A stretch of DNA of 42,673 bases from Clostridia bacterium (lineage in GTDB: Bacteria > Bacillota > Clostridia > UBA1381). The position numbers were made by a program, and so were the translations under genes. Within the stretch, counting starts at the first letter, position 1, and every line of letters starts with the position of its first letter. This document shows, in pieces, positions 35,606 through 42,673 of this stretch. The notes beneath the pieces are model-generated. The model was not told the DNA's origin. It ran no database searches and was given only the letters and a program-made list of their open reading frames with translations. Where the stretch lies: positions 1-42,673 of the forward strand of contig JAFQJD010000035.1 of NCBI GenBank assembly GCA_017415105.1. Reading direction: 5' to 3'.

Positions 35606-37414
35606 ATGTCCGATAACAGACAAGAAAAAATTCGTAATTTTTGTATTATAGCACATATAGACCACGGAAAATCAACTCTTGCAGACCGTTTGCTTGAACT
35701 TACGGGCGAAGTTGAAAAACGTGATATGGAGGAGCAGATCCTTGACGATATGGATCTTGAGCGTGAACGTGGCATTACCATAAAAGCACATGCAGTTACT
35801 CTTAAGTATAAGCGTCCCGACGGCGAGGAGTATACCTTAAACCTGATTGACACACCGGGACACGTTGACTTTAATTATGAGGTTTCACGGTCTCTTGCAG
35901 CGTGTGAGGGTGCAATACTTATCGTAGATGCATCACAGGGTATCGAGGCACAGACTCTTGCAAACACATACCTTGCAATTGACCACGACCTTGAAGTAGT
36001 ACCTGTAATCAATAAGATAGATTTACCTTCAGCCAATCCTGATAATGCAGAACGGGAGATTGAGGATATAATAGGTATTCCCGCTGATGATGCTCCGCGT
36101 GTAAGTGCAAAAACAGGCCTTAATGTCGAAGATGTGCTTGAGGCTATTGTCGAAAAGATCCCTGCTCCAACAGGTGATTCAACTGCACCGCTACGTGCTT
36201 TGATTTTCGATTCATATTATGACAGCTACCGTGGTGTTATAGTATATGTAAGAGTTAAAGAGGGTTCGTTAAAACCCGGTAAAACTATCAGAATGATGGC
36301 AACAGGTGCAGAGTTTGATGTTGTAGAGGTTGGTCGTATGAGCCCGTCAGGTCTTGTTAAAACCAATGAGTTATCTGCCGGTGATGTCGGATACATTGCT
36401 GCAAGCATAAAAAATATTCAGGATACACAGGTGGGTGATACTGTAACAACGACTGACAAACCGGCAACAGAGCCCCTACCCGGTTATAAAAAGGCAAACC
36501 CGATGGTATACTGTGGTATATATCCTGCTGACGGTGCACAGTATGAGGACTTAAAAGAAGCACTTATGAAACTTCAGCTAAACGATGCATCTCTTATGTT
36601 TGAGCCTGAGACGTCTGTTGCACTTGGTTTCGGTTTCAGATGCGGTTTTCTTGGATTGCTTCATCTTGAAATAATCCAGGAGAGACTTGAGCGTGAATAC
36701 AATCTCGACCTTATAACTACTGCACCGAGCGTTGTATATAAGGTATATAAAACAAACGGCGAAATGATATGGTGTGACAACCCGACAAACCTCCCCAACC
36801 CTGCTGAGATAGATTATATGGAAGAACCTATGGCAAAAGCGTCAATTATGGTTCCCAAAGACTATGTCGGAAATGTTATGGAGTTGTGTCAGGAACGTCG
36901 TGGTATTTATAAACATATGGAGTACCTTGACCAAACGCGTGCTGAGATTTTCTATGAGCTTCCGTTAAATGAAATTATCTATGATTTCTTCGATGCATTA
37001 AAGTCACGTACAAGAGGTTATGCTTCATTTGACTATGAGTTGTCAGATTATGCCAGATCATCACTTGTTAAGCTCGATATTCTCCTTAACGGAGAAGCGG
37101 TTGATGCACTTTCGTTTATCGTATTTAAAGACAGTGCATATTCACGTGGCAGAAAGATGTGTGAAAAACTAAAAGAGGTTATTCCCCGTCAGCTTTTTGA
37201 AGTTCCTATTCAGGCAGCTATCGGGTCAAAGATTATTGCACGCGAAACTATAAGGGCGTTGAGGAAAGACGTACTCGCAAAGTGCTACGGCGGTGATATT
37301 ACCCGAAAGAAAAAGCTTCTTGAAAAACAGAAAGAGGGTAAAAAACGAATGCGTCAGGTCGGCACTGTTGAGGTTCCGCAGGAAGCATTTATGTCAGTTC
37401 TTAAACTCGACTGA
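35606..37414 (+). CDS. lepA: Elongation factor 4 (LepA)
   Basis: A ribosome-associated GTPase implicated in initiation and back-translocation. It has 602 residues, the normal length. GTPase motifs are [10 protein letters not shown] (G1), DTPGH (G3) and NKIDLP (G4). The remaining EF-G-like domains and the LepA-specific C-terminal domain ([20 protein letters not shown] and the Lys-rich segment after it) follow. The ribosome binding site AGGAGAAA precedes the ATG. It is transcribed alone, ending at the terminator at 37419. Confidence 0.97.
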   Translation: MSDNRQEKIRNFCIIAHIDHGKSTLADRLLELTGEVEKRDMEEQILDDMDLERERGITIKAHAVTLKYKRPDGEEYTLNLIDTPGHVDFNYEVSRSLAACEGAILIVDASQGIEAQTLANTYLAIDHDLEVVPVINKIDLPSANPDNAEREIEDIIGIPADDAPRVSAKTGLNVEDVLEAIVEKIPAPTGDSTAPLRALIFDSYYDSYRGVIVYVRVKEGSLKPGKTIRMMATGAEFDVVEVGRMSPSGLVKTNELSAGDVGYIAASIKNIQDTQVGDTVTTTDKPATEPLPGYKKANPMVYCGIYPADGAQYEDLKEALMKLQLNDASLMFEPETSVALGFGFRCGFLGLLHLEIIQERLEREYNLDLITTAPSVVYKVYKTNGEMIWCDNPTNLPNPAEIDYMEEPMAKASIMVPKDYVGNVMELCQERRGIYKHMEYLDQTRAEIFYELPLNEIIYDFFDALKSRTRGYASFDYELSDYARSSLVKLDILLNGEAVDALSFIVFKDSAYSRGRKMCEKLKEVIPRQLFEVPIQAAIGSKIIARETIRALRKDVLAKCYGGDITRKKKLLEKQKEGKKRMRQVGTVEVPQEAFMSVLKLD

Positions 37415-37418
37415 TTAT

Positions 37419-37446
37419 GAGGGTGATATTCACCCTCTTTTTTATT
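37419..37446 (+). terminator. Rho-independent terminator after lepA
   Basis: GAGGGTGA and TCACCCTC form a perfect 8-bp stem around TAT, followed by TTTTTTATT. Confidence 0.92.
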
Positions 37447-37587
37447 GTAACAATATATTAAATTACTGTCAATGCACTTTATGGGACAGTAGTCTTAAAT
37501 TTGATTTATACACAAATTTTAACACGGTTATATACAATAACAAATGCAAACAATAACACTACTATGTAAAAGGATGGTGCTTATTTT

Positions 37588-37815
37588 TTGAAGAATTGTA
37601 TTTTTATGTCCCTTGATTTAATAATTTGCGGTTTTGTCTTTCGTATTCTTACATTGATTACTGACACAATCATCGACCGTAAAATACGACACAATCTCTC
37701 TCTTTCTTCCCCGTTCCTTGTAAAACTCTCAAAATATATAGGTAATTTTGACCGAAAATGTACCGATTTAGATAAGAAAATAAGAAAAACAATATATAAT
37801 TACAAAAAACATTGA
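37588..37815 (+). CDS. Doubtful small ORF in the lepA-nifJ gap
   Basis: A 75-codon frame starting at TTG (or ATG 37609, 68 codons). The N-terminal half is hydrophobic (LDLIICGFVFRILTLITDTII) and the C-terminal half is basic (KLSKYIGNFDRKCTDLDKKIRK), so a small membrane protein is possible. AAAAGGA lies about 17 nt before the TTG, which is too far for a normal ribosome binding site. I recognise no family. The surrounding 37447-37833 stretch is very A+T rich and otherwise shows nothing I can name. Confidence 0.25.
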   Translation: MKNCIFMSLDLIICGFVFRILTLITDTIIDRKIRHNLSLSSPFLVKLSKYIGNFDRKCTDLDKKIRKTIYNYKKH

Positions 37816-37833
37816 TTTTTTGTCTATAAACCC

Positions 37834-37862
37834 TTGATTTTTTGAGGAAAAAATGGTATTAT
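37834..37862 (+). promoter_or_regulatory. SigA-type promoter for nifJ
   Basis: TTGATT (37834-37839), 17-nt spacer, TATTAT (37857-37862) with TGG before it. The leader to the ATG at 37971 would be about 100 nt. Confidence 0.72.
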
Positions 37863-37873
37863 ATATTTATGTA

Positions 37874-37954
37874 TGCAATAGCGGTATATTGCTGTTGCAT
37901 AAGCCAAAACAATTAAAGCAGCCCCACATAAAATGTGTCGACTGCAATATATTT
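37874..37954 (+). other. Structured 5' leader of nifJ
   Basis: Two hairpins lie in the leader: TGCAATAGC/GCTGTTGCA (37874-37899, one G-U pair), right at the expected 5' end, and a second with CACAT/ATGTG inside GCAG/CTGC (about 37919-37945). A 5'-terminal stem of this kind often protects abundant mRNAs from decay. No known riboswitch core is recognised. Confidence 0.5.
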
Positions 37955-37970
37955 TTCAGGAGGAAAGAAA

Positions 37971-40900
37971 ATGGCAAGAAACATGAAAACCATGGATGGA
38001 AATACCGCTGCCGCTTATGCATCTTATGCATTTACAGACGTTGCAGCTATCTATCCGATCACTCCGTCTTCAAACATGGCGGAGGTAACTGATGAATGGG
38101 CTGCTTCAGGCATGAAAAACATTTTCGGCAACACTGTAAAGGTTGTTGAGATGCAGTCAGAAGCTGGTGCAGCAGGTGCAGTTCACGGCTCACTTACAGC
38201 AGGTGCGCTTACAACTACATACACTGCTTCGCAGGGTCTACTTCTTATGATCCCGAACATGTATAAGATTGCAGGCGAACAGCTTCCGTCAGTATTCAAC
38301 GTATCAGCACGTTGTATCGCATCACACGCTCTTTCAATTTTTGGTGACCACAGTGACGTTATGGCTTGTCGTCAGACAGGTTTTGCTATGCTCGCATCAA
38401 CAAATCCGCAGGAAGCTATGGATTTGGGTGCAGTTGCTCACCTTACAACAATAAAGAGCAGAATTCCGTTCCTTCACTTCTTTGATGGTTTCAGAACATC
38501 ACACGAGTACCAGAAGGTAGCTTGCTGGGATTACAATGACCTTGCAGAAATGGTTGACTGGGATTCACTTAACGCATGGAGACGTGCATCACTTAACCCT
38601 GAGCATCCTGCACAGAGAGGTACAGCTCAGAATGGTGACGTATTCTTCCAGGCACGTGAGGCTTGTAACACAACTTACATGAATGTTCCGGAGATTACTC
38701 AGGAATACATGGACAAGGTTAATGCTAAGATCGGCACTAACTACAAGCTATTCAACTACTACGGTGCTCCCGATGCTGATCACGTAATCGTTGCTATGGG
38801 TAGTGCTTGTGATACAATCAAGGAAACAGTTGATTACCTTACAGCTAAGGGCGAAAAGGTTGGTTTTATCTGCGTAAGACTTTACAGACCGTTCAGCACA
38901 AAGCACCTTCTTGAAGCACTTCCGAAGACTGTTAAGACTATTTCAGTTCTTGACAGAACAAAGGAGCCGGGTGCATTGGCAGAGCCGCTTTATCTTGATG
39001 TTGCTGCTGCTCTTAATGAGAGCGAAGAGTTCAAGAATGTTACTGTATTGGCTGGTCGTTACGGTCTTGCATCAAAGGATACAACTCCTGCTTGTATTAT
39101 CGCTGTTTACAAGAACAAGGATAAGAAGCACTTCACAGTTGGTATCGACGATGATGTAACTTACCTTTCATTGCCGCTTGATGAGAATCCGGATACAACA
39201 CCTGCAGATATCAAGAGCTGTAAGTTCTGGGGTCTTGGTGCAGACGGTACAGTTGGTGCTAATAAGAACTCAGTTAAGATTATTGGTGACCACACAGATA
39301 TGAATGTTCAGGCATACTTCGACTATGACTCAAAGAAGTCAGGCGGTCTTACATGTTCACACCTTCGTTTCGGTAAGTCTCCGATAACATCAACATACCT
39401 TATCTCAAAGGCAGATTTTGTTGCTTGTCATAAGGCTTCATATATGCATCAGTACGATATCGTATCAGATGTAAAGCCGGGCGGCGTATTCTTGCTTAAC
39501 TGTTCATGGACAGGCGAAGAGCTTGATAAGAACCTCCCCGGTCAGGTTAAGAAGTATATCGCTGATAATGACATTCAGTTCTATACAATTGACGGTGTTA
39601 AGATTGGTCTTGAAATCGGTCTTGGCAACAGAATTAACACAGTACTTCAGTCAGCATTCTTCAAACTTGCTGATATCATCCCGTCAGAGGATGCTATTAA
39701 GTATATGAAGGAAGCTGCTAAGAAGTCATACTCAAAGAAGGGCGACGCTATCGTTCAGATGAACTACGACGCTATCGATGCAGGTGCACAGCAGATCGTT
39801 AAGGTTGATGTTCCCGAGAGCTGGAAGAACTGCGAATTCGAGGACATCACAGTTCATCACGAAGGCGAAGGCGAGCTCATCGACTACGTTAACAACATTC
39901 TTGTTCCGATCAACGGCTTTGCAGGTGCTAAGCTTCCTGTTTCAGCATTCACAAAGTATCAGGCAGGTGAAGTTCCGCTGGGCTCATCAGCTTTCGAGAA
40001 GCGTGGTATTGCTGTTAAGGTTCCGGTATGGAACAACGAAACATGTATCCAATGTGGTCAGTGTTCATACGTATGTCCGCACGCAGTTATCCGTCCTGTA
40101 GTTCTTACCGAAGAAGAGCTTAACAATGCACCGGAGGGTATCAAGTACGCTCCTGCAAAGATGCTTGACGGTTTATACTACACAATGGCAATTTCAGTTC
40201 TTGACTGTACAGGTTGCGGCAGCTGTGCTAACGTATGTCCTGGTAACAACAAGGCTGATACACTTGTTATGGATTTCCTTGAGACACAGCTCGACGAGCA
40301 GCAGTACTTCAACTATGCTGCAGCTCTTGGCGAGAAGCAGGCTGTTCTTGATAAGTTCCCTGCAACAAAGGTTAAGGGTTCACAGTTCAAGAAGCCGTAC
40401 CTTGAGTTCTCGGGTGCATGTGCAGGTTGTGGTGAGACACCGTATGCTAAGCTTGTTACACAGCTTTACGGTGATAAGATGTTCCTTGCTAATGCAACAG
40501 GTTGTTCATCAATCTGGGGTGCATCATGTCCGTCAGCCCCCTACACTACTGACGCAAACGGTAATGGTCCTGCATGGGCCAACTCATTGTTCGAGGATAA
40601 TGCTGAGTTTGGTCTTGGTATGTATGTTGCTCAGAACACATTAAGAGAGCAGAACATTGAAAAGGCTGCAAAGATTGCAGAAGAGAATCCGTCAGTTAAG
40701 CCGGCATTCGATAAGTTCATGGAAACAAAGGATTCATCAACAGCAAACAAGGTTCCGACAGAAGAGTTGTTAAAGGCAATCGCAAACATCAACTCACAGG
40801 AAGCAAAAGACGTTCTTGCTGATAAGGAATACCTTTCAAAGAAGTCATGCTGGATCTTCGGCGGTGACGGTTGGGCTTACGATATAGGCTTCGGCGGCGT

Positions 40901-41489
40901 TGACCACGCACTCGCTTCAGGCGAAGATATCAACATCCTCGTATTCGATACAGAGGTTTACTCAAACACAGGCGGTCAGTCATCAAAGGCTACACCGACA
41001 GGTGCTATTGCGAAGTTCGCAGCAGCCGGTAAGGAAGTTAAGAAGAAGGACCTCGCAGCAATCGCTATGAGCTACGGTTATATCTACGTTGCACAGGTTG
41101 CTATGGGTTACAACCCGCAGCAGTGCTTAAACGCAATTATCGAGGCTGAAAGCTATAACGGCCCGTCACTTATCATCGCTTACGCTCCGTGTATCAACCA
41201 CGGCATCAAGGGTGGTATGACAATTGCTCAGGACGAAGAGAAGAAGGCAGTTGAAACAGGTTACTGGCACTGCTTCAGATTCGACCCGAGACTTGCTGCT
41301 GAAGGTAAGAATCCGTTCCAGCTCGACTCAAAGAAGCCGACTAAGGAATACAAGGACTTCCTGATGGGCGAAGTTCGTTATAACTCACTTGCTCGTTCAA
41401 ATCCGGAAAGAGCAGAGACGTTGTTTGATGCAGCTGAAAAGACAGCTATCGAGAAATACGAGAAGCTTGTAAAGCTCGCAGAAAACTAA
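37971..41489 (+). CDS. nifJ: Pyruvate:ferredoxin (flavodoxin) oxidoreductase
   Basis: Oxidises pyruvate to acetyl-CoA and CO2, passing electrons to ferredoxin; the central enzyme of clostridial fermentation. It has 1172 residues, the single-chain form. YPITPSS near residues 28-34 is in the pyruvate-binding domain. Two 4Fe-4S motifs follow, CIQCGQCSYVCP (about 692) and CTGCGSCANVCP (about 746), then the CAGCGETPY proximal-cluster region and the thiamine diphosphate site around GGDGWAYDIGFGG (about 964). AGGAGGAAA precedes ATG 37971; the in-frame start at 37935 is upstream of it. Codon use is strongly biased (AAG, TTC, AAC, GGT) unlike its neighbours, as in very highly expressed genes. Confidence 0.97.
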   Translation: MARNMKTMDGNTAAAYASYAFTDVAAIYPITPSSNMAEVTDEWAASGMKNIFGNTVKVVEMQSEAGAAGAVHGSLTAGALTTTYTASQGLLLMIPNMYKIAGEQLPSVFNVSARCIASHALSIFGDHSDVMACRQTGFAMLASTNPQEAMDLGAVAHLTTIKSRIPFLHFFDGFRTSHEYQKVACWDYNDLAEMVDWDSLNAWRRASLNPEHPAQRGTAQNGDVFFQAREACNTTYMNVPEITQEYMDKVNAKIGTNYKLFNYYGAPDADHVIVAMGSACDTIKETVDYLTAKGEKVGFICVRLYRPFSTKHLLEALPKTVKTISVLDRTKEPGALAEPLYLDVAAALNESEEFKNVTVLAGRYGLASKDTTPACIIAVYKNKDKKHFTVGIDDDVTYLSLPLDENPDTTPADIKSCKFWGLGADGTVGANKNSVKIIGDHTDMNVQAYFDYDSKKSGGLTCSHLRFGKSPITSTYLISKADFVACHKASYMHQYDIVSDVKPGGVFLLNCSWTGEELDKNLPGQVKKYIADNDIQFYTIDGVKIGLEIGLGNRINTVLQSAFFKLADIIPSEDAIKYMKEAAKKSYSKKGDAIVQMNYDAIDAGAQQIVKVDVPESWKNCEFEDITVHHEGEGELIDYVNNILVPINGFAGAKLPVSAFTKYQAGEVPLGSSAFEKRGIAVKVPVWNNETCIQCGQCSYVCPHAVIRPVVLTEEELNNAPEGIKYAPAKMLDGLYYTMAISVLDCTGCGSCANVCPGNNKADTLVMDFLETQLDEQQYFNYAAALGEKQAVLDKFPATKVKGSQFKKPYLEFSGACAGCGETPYAKLVTQLYGDKMFLANATGCSSIWGASCPSAPYTTDANGNGPAWANSLFEDNAEFGLGMYVAQNTLREQNIEKAAKIAEENPSVKPAFDKFMETKDSSTANKVPTEELLKAIANINSQEAKDVLADKEYLSKKSCWIFGGDGWAYDIGFGGVDHALASGEDINILVFDTEVYSNTGGQSSKATPTGAIAKFAAAGKEVKKKDLAAIAMSYGYIYVAQVAMGYNPQQCLNAIIEAESYNGPSLIIAYAPCINHGIKGGMTIAQDEEKKAVETGYWHCFRFDPRLAAEGKNPFQLDSKKPTKEYKDFLMGEVRYNSLARSNPERAETLFDAAEKTAIEKYEKLVKLAEN

Positions 41490-41498
41490 TTAAACAAT

Positions 41499-41531
41499 AA
41501 AAATGGTGTTGCTTATGCAACACCATTTTTT
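41499..41531. terminator. Terminator after nifJ, usable in both directions
   Basis: AAAAATGGTGTTGC and GCAACACCATTTTT form a 14-bp stem with loop TTAT. T runs follow on the plus strand and, from the A run, on the minus strand, so it can also end the truncated gene that converges on nifJ. Confidence 0.92.
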
Positions 41532-41874
41532 AGTCTTTGATATTTATTATCGCACCCACCGAAGGCTTCGGGAACATACTTACTGTTCTGAATGGCAGCA
41601 GTTCATTTTCGCCCGTTACAGCTTCAATCTGTTCTGTTTTAATCGGGTTCATAACAACTATTACATCTGCCATACCTTCCTCAAGTGCCTTCATACAATC
41701 ATTTGTACTTATTGAAGTAGATACAAGCTCGGCATAATCTTCTTCAATTCCGAATATATCATTTATAATCAGATTTCTTAAAACAACCGTATCAAGCCCA
41801 CAATAATGCTTTGACATTTCCGGCAACAGTTCTTCTTTAATATAAAGACTGTATAATCTAGATGCCAGTCTTTT
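41530..41874 (-). pseudogene. 5'-truncated DUF1015-family gene
   Basis: The open frame encodes only the C-terminal quarter of a DUF1015 protein (normally about 400 residues). Recognisable parts are LPEMSKHYCGLDTVVLRNLII, VIVVMNPIKTEQIEAV and the closing LPFRTVSMFPKPSVGAII, which matches the usual C-terminus of the family. The frame runs upstream with family-like sequence (LYSLYIKEELLPEM) to a stop at 41877-41875. The first ATG is only at codon 4 of the TTG-started ORF at 41826, and no ribosome binding site is seen. The rest of the gene is absent, replaced by unrelated sequence, so this is probably a remnant left by an insertion or deletion. Confidence 0.7.
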
Positions 41875-41876
41875 TT
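41844..41876. terminator. Terminator-like hairpin at the break of the DUF1015 remnant
   Basis: AAAGACTG (41844-41851) and CAGTCTTT (41866-41873) form an 8-bp stem with TTT after it on the plus strand. The 14-nt loop contains ATCTAGAT. It falls exactly where the DUF1015 homology ends. Confidence 0.6.
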
Positions 41877-42182
41877 AATGAGTCTTCATGTCGAGTTGGG
41901 ACCAAAAAAGGAATTCTATTAATGAAAGAATTGAATTGGCATTCTCGGCTGAAACAACAACATAATCCAGATGCACTTTATTTCAGGCTACAATTAACCC
42001 ATTATAATTCTATATTACATTATAGCACATCTGGTTGCAAATTTCAATAATTTAAGAAAATTTGCAGAAAGGATTTTCATATAAAAAATCGAAACTAGAA
42101 GTTTCAAAAATGACATCGCGTTGATCGCCTAGATCTTCTGTACCGTCCAAGTCAGTCTTGCACAGTACATCGGAGGAAAAAA
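41877..42182. other. Stretch of about 300 bases without a recognisable gene
   Basis: No conserved coding sequence is seen. A 42-codon frame starts at ATG 41922 with AAGGA upstream (begins MKELNWHSRLKQQHNPDALY), but I recognise no family. A small hairpin GAAACT/AGTTTC lies at 42091-42105. The stretch runs from the truncated DUF1015 gene to the two small ORFs and differs in character from the compact gene packing elsewhere in the window. Confidence 0.4.
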
Positions 42183-42266
42183 GTGGTAAAATTAAATTTA
42201 CAAGAATCACGTTTATTTTGCGGAATTTCCCCTGATATTACTGGCACAGCAAGGAGTGGTGAATGA
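42183..42266 (+). CDS. Very small ORF 1 (27 codons)
   Basis: Begins with GTG 7 nt after GGAGG and encodes a 27-residue peptide (VVKLNLQESRLFCGISPDIT at its start). The good ribosome binding site and the four-base ATGA overlap with the next small ORF are the only support. It may be a leader peptide. I recognise no family. Confidence 0.3.
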   Translation: MVKLNLQESRLFCGISPDITGTARSGE

Positions 42267-42308
42267 AAAAAATTATAAAAGTTCACCGTCATCTGTGCCA
42301 GCTTTATC
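42234..42308. repeat. Inverted repeat around the small-ORF junction
   Basis: CTGGCACAG (42241-42249) and CTGTGCCAG (42293-42301) are exact reverse complements; with GATA/TATC outside and three mismatches between, the arms reach 16 nt. The 43-nt loop holds the stop of small ORF 1, and the ribosome binding site and start of small ORF 2. Confidence 0.6.
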
Positions 42309-42409
42309 AGATTGGAGAATATCTATGTAAAAACTCTGCTATTTTTTGCAGAGGATTTACCTTTCTTTTTTTCAATATATTCCCGGATGATTCGTTTGAA
42401 AAATTCTAA
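42263..42409 (+). CDS. Very small ORF 2 (48 codons), overlapping ORF 1
   Basis: Begins with ATG overlapping the stop of the 27-codon ORF (ATGA) and has AAGGAG 7 nt upstream. The first residues MKKIIKVHRHLCQLYQIGEY look protein-like, but the last third lies antisense to the unrecognised minus-strand gene, and the sequence there (Phe-rich) looks like a shadow. It may be a truncated gene start or chance. Confidence 0.25.
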   Translation: MKKIIKVHRHLCQLYQIGEYLCKNSAIFCRGFTFLFFNIFPDDSFEKF

Positions 42410-42673
42410 AACGAATATACGCCGCATATGGTCATCGATTTCAAGATATATTCCGGGCTTTCGTTCTTTATATAAAACAACCTGATAGAAATATTCTTTG
42501 AATAATTCCTTGGTCGGTTCTTCCCTGTTCCGTGATTCACCGATATATCGATTCATCTCATGCCGTATGTAATCCGGTGTGAATTCTTCTGTAAGAACCT
42601 TGTATAGAATAATTCCAAGCTCTTCTCCGATGAATTTCTTTGTATCGGTGTTAATATCTATTTTAGGAAGGAA
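42323..42673 (-). CDS. Unrecognised gene, C-terminal part (5' end outside window)
   Basis: The minus-strand frame is open to the window edge, so the internal ATG at 42556 is not the real start. At least 116 codons are visible. The protein is rich in charged residues and probably helical, with DTKKFIGEELGIILYKVLTE, RHEMNRYIGESRNREEPTKE and YLEIDDHMRRIFVLEFFKRI, ending in a Lys/Ser-rich tail. I do not recognise a family and see no catalytic motif. It transcribes towards the DUF1015 remnant. Confidence 0.6.
   Translation of the reverse strand, partial: FLPKIDINTDTKKFIGEELGIILYKVLTEEFTPDYIRHEMNRYIGESRNREEPTKELFKEYFYQVVLYKERKPGIYLEIDDHMRRIFVLEFFKRIIREYIEKKKGKSSAKNSRVFT
42329..42353 (-). terminator. 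Weak terminator at the end of the unrecognised gene
   Basis: On the minus strand CTCTGC and GCAGAG form a 6-bp stem followed by TTTTTA, which overlaps the last codons and precedes the stop. Confidence 0.45.

Noticed and set aside
40126-40644. A 172-codon plus-strand frame inside nifJ
   Set aside because: It lies in an alternative frame of the highly biased nifJ gene, has a Ser/Leu/Val-rich low-complexity composition and no ribosome binding site; it is a shadow of the codon bias.

Overview
The window looks like a chromosome segment from a low-G+C, anaerobic, spore-forming member of Clostridia (Bacillota), probably a gut Oscillospiraceae/Lachnospiraceae-type organism. The base composition is A+T rich by eye. 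Sporulation genes (spoIIP, yunB, spoVAD, spoVAE), strict-anaerobe enzymes (pyruvate:ferredoxin oxidoreductase, class III ribonucleotide reductase, a glycyl radical diol-dehydratase-like enzyme with its activase) and a T-box in front of thrS all point this way. Promoters are of the SigA type; those I could place mostly have a TTGAnn / TAnnAT pair with a 17-nt spacer. Most of the window is ordinary core genome.

Layout. 0-1.5 kb: the end of a KdpD-like sensor kinase and the KdpE response regulator, then a terminator. 1.6-5.4 kb: a co-directional operon (cupin, ung, coaE, lytic transglycosylase, cytidylate-kinase-like protein, uppP). 5.4-10.2 kb: an asparagine operon (UPF0291 small protein, asnA, asnS) running into a TPR membrane protein and rarA. 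10.3-12.3 kb: an EamA exporter converging on spoIIP, with overlapping stop codons. 12.4-17.9 kb: CpXC protein, aroE, aroK, rnr and an RlmL-like RNA methyltransferase. 17.9-22.0 kb: nusB, a TsaD paralogue, xseA, xseB, ispA and a DUF212 membrane protein. 22.0-27.6 kb: T-box-controlled thrS, yunB, ligA and a DUF6873-like protein, with related palindromic repeats on both sides of ligA.

27.7-35.4 kb is a minus-strand block. In transcription order it holds nrdD-nrdG, spoVAD-spoVAE, then a glycerol/propanediol-dehydratase-type glycyl radical enzyme and its activase. It therefore carries two separate glycyl radical systems, separated by two of the spoVA genes. 35.5-41.5 kb returns to the plus strand with lepA and the large nifJ gene for pyruvate:ferredoxin oxidoreductase, which shows highly-expressed-gene codon usage.

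41.5-42.7 kb is the only clearly accessory part. It holds a 5'-truncated DUF1015 gene, a strong hairpin at the break, a stretch without recognisable genes, two tiny overlapping ORFs with good ribosome binding sites inside an inverted repeat, and the 3' end of an unrecognised gene that runs off the window. This looks like the edge of an integrated or rearranged segment. I found no CRISPR array, rRNA, tRNA or complete insertion sequence.
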